This document shows positions 8,555 through 15,000 of a stretch of 64,000 bases of DNA, piece after piece (positions within the stretch are counted from its first letter, which is position 1; each line of letters starts with the position of its first letter). Location of the stretch: contig CAMVPC010000017.1 in NCBI GenBank assembly GCA_947169265.1, positions 1 to 64,000 on the forward strand. Reading direction: 5' to 3'. A program made the position numbers and the translations under genes. The notes under the pieces are model-generated. The model was not told the DNA's origin. It ran no database searches and was given only the letters and a program-made list of their open reading frames with translations. This DNA comes from an uncultured Prevotellaceae bacterium (GTDB taxonomy: Bacteria > Bacteroidota > Bacteroidia > Bacteroidales > Muribaculaceae).

Positions 8555-9577
8555 TCACTCGTTGCCCTGAGGTGATGAGGGGGCAGGGCGGGCGGAGATG
8601 GCTTCGGCCAAGGCATTGAGCGAGAGGCACTGCTGGCGGGTGATTCTTTTCGCATTGGTGACCTCGCCGCTGAGTGCCACGAGCAGGAGGCGTCCTTCCA
8701 TACAGGCATCAAACTGCCGTCCCTGAGGTTTATCCATAGGCGATAAACTTCCTGCCACCAGGACAATGGTACGGAATCCGGCCTCAAACACCTTTTTCAT
8801 GACGAACTTTTCGCCTCGACTGATGGAAGGCGAAACTACCACATAGCCTTTAGAGGCCATCATAAGGATTTTTCTTGCCAATGCTTCTACCTCGGCAGCA
8901 GTGGCGTGGCGCGAGCATTGCACCTGAACTTTTAGCGGGTAGTCCAGCAAGTGCCGGTTGCCCATTGTCATGACCGTCGTGCCGCCTATTTTCAAGTTGT
9001 GGCACAGGGTGAAGAACTGGGGGTTTTGACGTTTCTCCCACAAGCGACGTGGATTGTCGCGCACATAGCTTAACATGGCCTCAAGATGCCCCTTGTGCCG
9101 CAATATGGTGTCGTTGTAGCCGGCTTCCCAACGCAGATCGCTTGTTTCCGAGGCGGAGCCTCGGACTACGCCGACCAGCAGCTCGCGCAGTGCTTTCCTT
9201 ATGCCCGCCTTCACGCCGCTTATTACCGCTCCCAGATGTACCGGCATCGTTCGAGTTACAAACAGCACGGCATGCACATGGTCGGGCATCACCTGCAAAG
9301 CCAGCACATCAATCTCTGGCCGGTGGCTGCGAATGTCGAGCCATTCATGGTGCACTATCTCGCCCACGTCACTTAGCTCAACCCACGGCAGCGGGTGACT
9401 GTCATCGGCATTGCGGAGCGTACCCAGCACTGGTCTGCGATTAGCCACACATGTGGTGATGTGATAGATGCAACGGCCACGATAGTCGTGGTCGTCGTGA
9501 CGACGCTTCATTGAGCGACAAGCCTCGAGCGACGGATGGGCCTTCAGCCACGATTTCCTGTTTTCGGGCAATGCCAT
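8555..9577 (-). CDS. REP-associated tyrosine transposase (RAYT) fused to a DprA-like Rossmann domain
   Basis: A protein of 340 residues. Residues 35-185 form a Y1/HUH transposase: IYHITTCVANRRPVLG, the metal-binding MPDHVHAVL with H100 and H102, and a C-terminal helix GYNDTILRHKG...SYVRDNPRR whose Y171 is the candidate nucleophile. Single-domain RAYTs stop there. This one continues for about 155 residues with a segment resembling the DprA/SMF Rossmann fold: ARKILMMASKGYVVVSP, ISRGE, AGFRTIVLVAGSL, GRLLLVALS. Residues 134-144 are encoded by an internal REP hairpin. REP copies also lie just outside both ends. RAYTs act on single-stranded REP hairpins; DprA proteins bind ssDNA. The C-terminal assignment is by pattern only. 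Confidence 0.8.
   Translation of the reverse strand: MALPENRKSWLKAHPSLEACRSMKRRHDDHDYRGRCIYHITTCVANRRPVLGTLRNADDSHPLPWVELSDVGEIVHHEWLDIRSHRPEIDVLALQVMPDHVHAVLFVTRTMPVHLGAVISGVKAGIRKALRELLVGVVRGSASETSDLRWEAGYNDTILRHKGHLEAMLSYVRDNPRRLWEKRQNPQFFTLCHNLKIGGTTVMTMGNRHLLDYPLKVQVQCSRHATAAEVEALARKILMMASKGYVVVSPSISRGEKFVMKKVFEAGFRTIVLVAGSLSPMDKPQGRQFDACMEGRLLLVALSGEVTNAKRITRQQCLSLNALAEAISARPAPSSPQGNE
9148..9177. repeat. REP hairpin inside the RAYT coding sequence
   Basis: Stem CCGAGGC (9148-9154) and GCCTCGG (9158-9164) around GGA, followed by the REP tail ACTACGCCGACCA (9165-9177). It is read in frame on the minus strand as residues 134-144 (LVGVVRGSASE) of the transposase. Confidence 0.85.
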
Positions 9578-9593
9578 AAACCTGTGTTTTTCC

Positions 9594-9623
9594 CCGAGGC
9601 TGAGCTTCGGGTTACGCTAACCA
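9594..9623. repeat. REP hairpin upstream of the RAYT gene
   Basis: Stem CCGAGGC/GCTTCGG around TGA, followed by the diverged tail GTTACGCTAACCA. It has the same orientation as the internal copy and the left half of the 8464 pair, and lies 16 bp upstream of the RAYT start. Confidence 0.75.
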
Positions 9624-9633
9624 ATTTGTAACG

Positions 9634-10686
9634 TCACTTGATGCCGCGCTCGTTGAGGGCTTGGTGGTAGCGGCGGGCGTTGGCCTCGTGCTCGGCGTTG
9701 GTCGTGGCGAAGTTGTGGTAGCCGCTGAAGTCCTCGCGGGCACACATGAAGATGTAGTCGTGACGCGGCGCGTTAAGCACGGCTTCGAGTGTCGCCTTTT
9801 CGGGCAGGCGGATGGGACCGGGCGGCAAGCCCGTCACGCGGTAAGTGTTGTAAGGCGAATCAACTTCGAGCATGGCATGGGTGATGCGGCGTATGGCGAA
9901 ATCGCCCAGGGCGAATTTCACTGTGGGGTCGGCCTGTAACTTGATGCCGCGCTCGAGGCGATTGAGGTAGAGCCGTGCCACCTTGGGCTTCTCGTCGGCT
10001 TTGGCGGTTTCTTCGTCGACAATCGAGGCGAGCGTCGACACCTGCTCGGGAGTTAACCCCAGCGCGCGGGCCTTGTTGAGGTTGACGTCGGTCCAGAATT
10101 TCTTGTGGTAGGTGTGCATGGCGTCAAGCAGGTCCTCGGGCGAAATGTCCCATTCAAACATATAGGTGTCGGGCAGGAACATAGTCACGATGGTGGTGGT
10201 GTCGAGGCCATAGCGGCGGCACAGCGTGTCGTTGTCAAGGGCTTGACGCATCAGTGTGGAGTCGATCATCAGGCGCGTGGTGAGGCGGCGTGCCAGCTCG
10301 CCCTTGGTGCGCACGTTGTTGAACGTCACGCGCACCGGTGTCGTGGGGCCGCTGCGCAGGTGGCGCATCAGTGCCCACGCGCTCTCGCCTTCCTCAATCT
10401 TGAAGGCGCCGTGGCGCACGCTCAGGTCGGCCTTGGTGAGCCGCAGCAGGCTCATCACGCGGTCGGTGTATTCGTCGCCGAGCTTGGCGCGCAGCGAGTC
10501 GCCCACCTCGTCGAGCGGCGTGCCCAGTTTCATGTAGAGCATGGCCTCGTGGGGGGCGCGTGTGGTGAAATAGGGCAGGACCCAGGCTGCCGCGCCCAGC
10601 ACGAGCACGAGCAGCGCGACGAGTGCTATGAGCCGTCCCTTTTTCGATTTGGCCGGCTTTTTATCGGTCAGTTGCTTGTTATCCAT
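9634..10686 (-). CDS. mltG: Endolytic murein transglycosylase MltG (YceG family)
   Basis: An inner-membrane enzyme of 350 residues that cuts nascent glycan strands and helps set strand length. There is one membrane helix at about 18-36 after a basic cytoplasmic start, then a LysM-like region, then the YceG core. The signature LASIVDEETAKADEKPKVARLYLNRL (219 onwards; broken here only by naming it as the SIVDEET catalytic motif plus YLNRL) and LQADPTVKFAL are both present. Its stop lies 11 bp from a REP hairpin. No clear -33 box was found upstream, although TACATTTGC at 10708-10716 is a -7 candidate. Confidence 0.93.
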   Translation of the reverse strand: MDNKQLTDKKPAKSKKGRLIALVALLVLVLGAAAWVLPYFTTRAPHEAMLYMKLGTPLDEVGDSLRAKLGDEYTDRVMSLLRLTKADLSVRHGAFKIEEGESAWALMRHLRSGPTTPVRVTFNNVRTKGELARRLTTRLMIDSTLMRQALDNDTLCRRYGLDTTTIVTMFLPDTYMFEWDISPEDLLDAMHTYHKKFWTDVNLNKARALGLTPEQVSTLASIVDEETAKADEKPKVARLYLNRLERGIKLQADPTVKFALGDFAIRRITHAMLEVDSPYNTYRVTGLPPGPIRLPEKATLEAVLNAPRHDYIFMCAREDFSGYHNFATTNAEHEANARRYHQALNERGIK

Positions 10687-10816
10687 TTTGGTTCGTATAT
10701 ATTTGCTGCAAATGTAGGTAAAAATATTGACATTTTTCGCGCTCGCGCGATTTTAGTGGCGGCGTCGTGGCGCTTTTTCGTCAAGAATGACTATTTTTGC
10801 AGGCAAATTTTGAATT

Positions 10817-11551
10817 ATGGAACCGCTATTCAGTATTATCACCGTCACCTTCAACGCCGCCATGGTGATTGAGCCCACGCTCGAGAGTGTGGCGGCGCAG
10901 GACTGTCACGACTTTGAGTGGCTCGTTATCGATGGCGCCAGCACCGACGGCACCGTGGAGCGCGTCAATGCCGCGGCGGTTGACGGCACGCGCGTCTTGA
11001 GCGAGAAGGATCGCGGCCTCTACGACGCCATGAACAAGGGCATCGGGCTGGCCCGCGGCCGCTACCTCATCTTTTTGAATGCCGGCGACGCCTTTGCCGC
11101 CCCCGATGTGCTGTCGCGCCTCAAGCGGGCCTCGGCCGGCGACCCGGGCGTTATCTACGGGCAGACCGACCTCGTCGACGACACGCGCCGCGTGGTGGGC
11201 CCCCGTCACCTGACGGCCCCCGATGTGCTCACCGCCGCCAGCTTCAAGCGCGGCATGCTGGTGTGCCACCAGGCCTTTGTGGCGCGTCGCGACTTGGTGC
11301 CGGAATATGATTTGCGATACCGCTTCAGTGCCGACTATGACTGGTGTGTGAAGGTGCTGAGGAAATCGCCGGCCAACGTCTATGTGGGCCCCGAGCCCAT
11401 CATCCACTTTCTCACGGGTGGCACCACGACTGCCAACCACCGCGCGTCGCTGCTCGAGCGCTACCGCATCATGTGCCGCCACTACGGCCGCGTGAGCGCC
11501 ACGCTGCACCACCTGGCCTTTATTCCCCGCTACCTCAAGAGCAAGTTTTAA
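10817..11551 (+). CDS. Family 2 glycosyltransferase
   Basis: A GT-A fold sugar transferase of 244 residues. It begins SIITVTFNAAMVIEPTLESV and has the nucleotide-sugar motifs LVIDGASTDGTVE and SEKDRGLYDAMNKG. These match the subgroup of colanic acid and O-antigen GT2 enzymes such as WcaE. FLNAGDAF contains the metal-binding loop. There is no membrane segment. It stands alone, with no polysaccharide operon nearby, so donor and acceptor cannot be inferred. Confidence 0.88.
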   Translation: MEPLFSIITVTFNAAMVIEPTLESVAAQDCHDFEWLVIDGASTDGTVERVNAAAVDGTRVLSEKDRGLYDAMNKGIGLARGRYLIFLNAGDAFAAPDVLSRLKRASAGDPGVIYGQTDLVDDTRRVVGPRHLTAPDVLTAASFKRGMLVCHQAFVARRDLVPEYDLRYRFSADYDWCVKVLRKSPANVYVGPEPIIHFLTGGTTTANHRASLLERYRIMCRHYGRVSATLHHLAFIPRYLKSKF

Positions 11552-11600
11552 CGGGAACTTTTAGCGATTGCCTCGTTTTTTTGCAAAAAAATGACGAAAA

Positions 11601-11634
11601 TTGCTTGAAAGCGACGAGAATGTTGTAAATTTGT
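11601..11634 (+). promoter_or_regulatory. Promoter of the zinc metallopeptidase gene
   Basis: TTGC at 11601-11604, 21 bp, then TAAATTTGT at 11626-11634. The predicted leader before the ATG at 11698 is about 58 nt. Confidence 0.55.
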
Positions 11635-11697
11635 GAGTTGATTGGCTCGCGACAGGGAGCCACCTTTCAAGAAATATAAACTAAAAACGATAAAACA

Positions 11698-12582
11698 ATG
11701 GATTTAGAAGGACGTAGACAAAGTACGAACGTGGAAGACCGCCGCGGTATGAGTAGCGGGGCGAAACTGGGACTCGGTGGCGGCGCCACAGGTATCATCA
11801 TGATGCTGTTGCTGATGATGTGCCAGGGTGGCGGCGGCCTCGACCTGGGCAGCGTGATGGGACAACTGGGTGGCAACATGGTGCAAACCCAAAGCGGTGA
11901 AGGACGTGAACTCACCGAGCAAGAACAAGAACTGGCCACTTTCAGCGCCCAAATCCTGGCCGGCACCGAAGATGTGTGGACCGAGATTTTCAGGCAAAAA
12001 GGATGGGGACAGTACACCCCGCCCACGCTGGTGTTTTATGACACACAGACCCAAACGGGCTGCGGCACGGGACAATCGGCCATGGGCCCCTTCTATTGCA
12101 GCGCCGACCAAAAGCTCTACATCGACCTGTCGTTCTTCCAAACGATGAGGCAGCAGCTTGGTGCCGACGGCGACTTCGCCTACGCTTTTGTCATCGCCCA
12201 TGAGGTGGGACACCACGTCGAGTACCTCACCGGACGACTGGGCAAGGCCCACCAGCAAATGTCGCAGTACGGCCAAAACAGCCCGCGCGCCAACGAGGTG
12301 AGCGTGCGCCTCGAGCTGTTGGCCGACTTCTATGCCGGCGTGTGGGCCCACCACGATAACGCAAGATTCAAATCGCTGCAACCCGGCGACCTTGAGGAGG
12401 CCATTGACTGCGCGCAAAAAATCGGCGACGACTGGCTGCAACGCAAGGCGCAAGGCTCGGCCGTCCCCGAGACGTTCACCCACGGCACCAGCCAGCAACG
12501 CATGCGCTGGCTCAAGCTGGGCTACCAGACGGGCGACGTGAGCGAGGGCCGCACCTTCGACCTCCCTTACAACCAACTCTAA
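11698..12582 (+). CDS. Neutral zinc metallopeptidase (YpfJ family)
   Basis: A 294-residue protein with a short charged N-terminus, a Gly-rich membrane helix (about 20-40) and an extracytoplasmic zinc-protease-like domain. The HEXXH motif is intact at 168-172 (AHEVGHHVEYLTG), and the downstream E of VRLELLADFYAGVWAHH is the likely third ligand. CGTGQSAMGPFYC and the C-terminal SQQRMRWLKLGY are family segments. The substrate and physiological role are unknown for the family. Confidence 0.9.
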   Translation: MDLEGRRQSTNVEDRRGMSSGAKLGLGGGATGIIMMLLLMMCQGGGGLDLGSVMGQLGGNMVQTQSGEGRELTEQEQELATFSAQILAGTEDVWTEIFRQKGWGQYTPPTLVFYDTQTQTGCGTGQSAMGPFYCSADQKLYIDLSFFQTMRQQLGADGDFAYAFVIAHEVGHHVEYLTGRLGKAHQQMSQYGQNSPRANEVSVRLELLADFYAGVWAHHDNARFKSLQPGDLEEAIDCAQKIGDDWLQRKAQGSAVPETFTHGTSQQRMRWLKLGYQTGDVSEGRTFDLPYNQL

Positions 12583-12600
12583 AAATTTTTTAGAATGAAA

Positions 12601-12640
12601 CAGCAAGATTCCAGGGTGTGCGCACTTTGGAATCTTGCTG
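12601..12640. terminator. Strong 13-bp hairpin terminator
   Basis: CAGCAAGATTCCA at 12601-12613 pairs exactly with TGGAATCTTGCTG at 12628-12640. It lies between the convergent zinc peptidase and YVTN genes and probably serves both. Confidence 0.8.
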
Positions 12641-12705
12641 TTATGGAATAGCTAACTATGGCACGAGATTTTCACCCCCGTTGAGTGACGTGGTTCGCGA
12701 TAGGG

Positions 12706-14217
12706 TCACTTTCTTTTGCGGCGAAGCAGTAGCACCACTGCCAGCACTACAGCGGCAACGGCGAGTCCCGTGAGCCACGGGTGGGCCTTAACCCACGCCG
12801 GGAAACCGGCTTCGACTTGGGTGCCGGCAGCTGCCGCGGCGGCCTGCTGTGCTGTGGTGTCGGCGGCGGCCAGGCGCTTCTCTCGCTCGGCCATGAGGCG
12901 CGCTCCGGCCTCGGCCTCGGCCTTGTCGGCATACTCTATCTTGTATAGGTTCACGGCGTTGCCCCCGCTTCCCTTAATACCCTGCGAGGTGACGGCGACC
13001 ATCGAGCCGTCGACCGAGATGTCGAGACCCACGGGATAGGAATCGACGTTGATCGAGGCGGCTACTTTCATCGTGCGGGTGTCCACGACGTAGAGCTTGC
13101 TCACCGTGTTGCAGGCGGCGAATACCCAGCGTCCGCTGGGCGAGGCCTCGATGGTGCGGCAGCCGGTGCCCACCTGGCAGGTTTCCCACTGGCCCACGTT
13201 GATGTTTTTCCCGTCGCGGTGGGCGATGCCGTCGAGCACCTTGTCAATGAGGACGCGTCGCACGATACCCGCCGAGTTGTTGCTCGCGTAGAGGTACTTG
13301 TCCTTGATGATGAGGTGACGCACGTTGCCGGCGCTGTTGATGCGGCCCAGGTATTCGCCCTTGGCCACGTCGATGACAGCGATGGCGCCGCCGCTCATCA
13401 TGCCCACGAGCAGGTATTTGTCGTCGGGCGTGAACACGGTGCCGCGCAGAGTGAGGCCGCTGTTGGTGTCGCGGTTCACACTGCTCGAGAGACTGAAGTT
13501 GAGCTGGAGCTGGCGCTCGACGACGACGGGCGGCAGGTGGTGCCACTGCGCCATGTCGGGCGATGAGATGTCAATAATGCCCACCGTGTTGTCGCCCCAG
13601 TGGGTCACGGCGATGTACTTGCCGTTGTGGGAGCAGGCCACCATCTTGGGCAACGGGCCGGTCTCCATCATGCGCACGATGCTGTCGGTGCGCGTGTCGA
13701 TGATGGCGATGGCGCTCGGGTCTTGCGCGTTGATGTCGAACGAGCGGCGGTAGTAGGGCACCCACAGGTAACGTCCGTCGTGCGAGAACGTGCTCTCCAC
13801 AGGCTTGCCGTCGAAGGCACGGTTCTCGCCGCCCTCGTAGTGCGTGAACTTGTAGTAGCTGCTGGGGGCGCTCCACGTTACGCCTTTCTTGTTGGCCTCG
13901 AAGTGGTGCTCGATGACCTTGAGGCGCTCCAGGGTGCGCGCGTCGTAGACCACCGTTTTGCACCCCTCAAGCGAGTTGACATAGAATCGGGTGCCGTCGG
14001 GGTGGAAGTTTACGCTCTTGGGCGAGTTGATGGCCTCGTCGTGTGTCGCCTTGTCACCCCAGTTGAAATTCTGCTTTTTACCCATGCAGGTAATAGTTAT
14101 CGCGCCGTCGGGCGAGGTGACGGTTTCGCCGATGCGCGAGTGTAACGCGCCGGGTTGTGCATGTGCCGTGGCGAGCAGTGCCACAAGAATGGTCGAGAGA
14201 AAAATTTTCGGTTTCAT
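12706..14217 (-). CDS. Secreted YVTN-type beta-propeller with C-terminal membrane anchor
   Basis: A protein of 503 residues. A signal peptide (about 1-20, ending AHAQ) precedes repeated four-stranded blades such as SVNFHPDGTRFYVNSLEG, TFSHDGRYLWVPYY, KMVACSHNGKYIAVTHWGDN, VFTPDDKYLLVGMMSGG and IEASPSGRWVFAACN. After an Ala-rich linker there is one membrane helix and a basic RRKRK end, so the propeller is tail-anchored facing the periplasm. The segment YYKFTHYEGGENRAFDGKPVE is an unusual insertion. Propellers of this type usually bind other proteins or ligands; no enzymatic motif is visible. Confidence 0.8.
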   Translation of the reverse strand: MKPKIFLSTILVALLATAHAQPGALHSRIGETVTSPDGAITITCMGKKQNFNWGDKATHDEAINSPKSVNFHPDGTRFYVNSLEGCKTVVYDARTLERLKVIEHHFEANKKGVTWSAPSSYYKFTHYEGGENRAFDGKPVESTFSHDGRYLWVPYYRRSFDINAQDPSAIAIIDTRTDSIVRMMETGPLPKMVACSHNGKYIAVTHWGDNTVGIIDISSPDMAQWHHLPPVVVERQLQLNFSLSSSVNRDTNSGLTLRGTVFTPDDKYLLVGMMSGGAIAVIDVAKGEYLGRINSAGNVRHLIIKDKYLYASNNSAGIVRRVLIDKVLDGIAHRDGKNINVGQWETCQVGTGCRTIEASPSGRWVFAACNTVSKLYVVDTRTMKVAASINVDSYPVGLDISVDGSMVAVTSQGIKGSGGNAVNLYKIEYADKAEAEAGARLMAEREKRLAAADTTAQQAAAAAAGTQVEAGFPAWVKAHPWLTGLAVAAVVLAVVLLLRRKRK

Positions 14218-14240
14218 GCGCTATATTTTAGAAAGGATGT

Positions 14241-14960
14241 TCAAAACCACAGCGAAAAGTGCTGCAATGGTAGCTTGGGGTTGGACACGAGCAGAGCTAA
14301 GCGCTCGTTGGTGAACGTTTGGCCGTGGGTGGCCACGGCCAGGCAATGTTGCCACAGCCGACCTATGGCGGCACATCGCGACAGGTTGCGCAGCAGCACC
14401 ACACCGCGGCCCGCCATGACGGTGGTGAGCAAATCGCGCACGGCACGCTCCGTGGTGTCGTCGGCAATATCGGTCACGAGAACGAAGGGGACTTCGCCGG
14501 GGTCAAGTGCTTTTAGATATTCACCAATGGTTTTTTGAATATCGTCATGGCAGGCGATGCGGTCGAGGTAGGGCCGTAACACGTCGGCGGCCACGGGAAA
14601 CTTGTCGAGGCTCGGTTCGTAAAGCCACAAACGGCTCTTACTCGAAACCGACATCATGCTGGCGGCCGACAAGCCGTAGTGTGACCCCACTTGCAGCAGG
14701 TGGGAGGGATTGAAGTGGTTGACGATGCGAAAAAGCATCTTGGCGTTTTTCAACGACATGACACGCGGATGGGGCCATCGGCTGTGGGCCGACGACACAA
14801 TGGCGCGCCTGAGCGCCTCGAGGTCCTCGTAGGCGTAGTAGGGCAAACGCTCGCTGAGCACCGTGGTGACCAGTGCGTAGGCGTATGGCGAGTGGACGCC
14901 GAAGCCACGGCTCCGTCGGTGCCTCCGCCATGCGGTGCGATAGCGTTTCAGTCGCCCCAT
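14241..14960 (-). CDS. Class I SAM-dependent methyltransferase-like protein
   Basis: A protein of 239 residues. It begins with a basic segment and the motif GFGVHSPYAYALV that marks a Bacteroidales group annotated as class I methyltransferases. LLQVGSHYGLSAASMM corresponds to the SAM-binding glycine loop, although the consensus G-x-G-x-G is reduced to VGSHYG. VPFVLVTDIADD resembles motif II. The substrate is unknown, and loss of the full glycine loop leaves activity uncertain. It is 40 bp upstream of the YfhO gene on the same strand. Confidence 0.6.
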   Translation of the reverse strand: MGRLKRYRTAWRRHRRSRGFGVHSPYAYALVTTVLSERLPYYAYEDLEALRRAIVSSAHSRWPHPRVMSLKNAKMLFRIVNHFNPSHLLQVGSHYGLSAASMMSVSSKSRLWLYEPSLDKFPVAADVLRPYLDRIACHDDIQKTIGEYLKALDPGEVPFVLVTDIADDTTERAVRDLLTTVMAGRGVVLLRNLSRCAAIGRLWQHCLAVATHGQTFTNERLALLVSNPKLPLQHFSLWF

Positions 14961-15000
14961 TACTTCTTCAACAGTGTTTGCTTAGTGTTAGAAGGATTCG

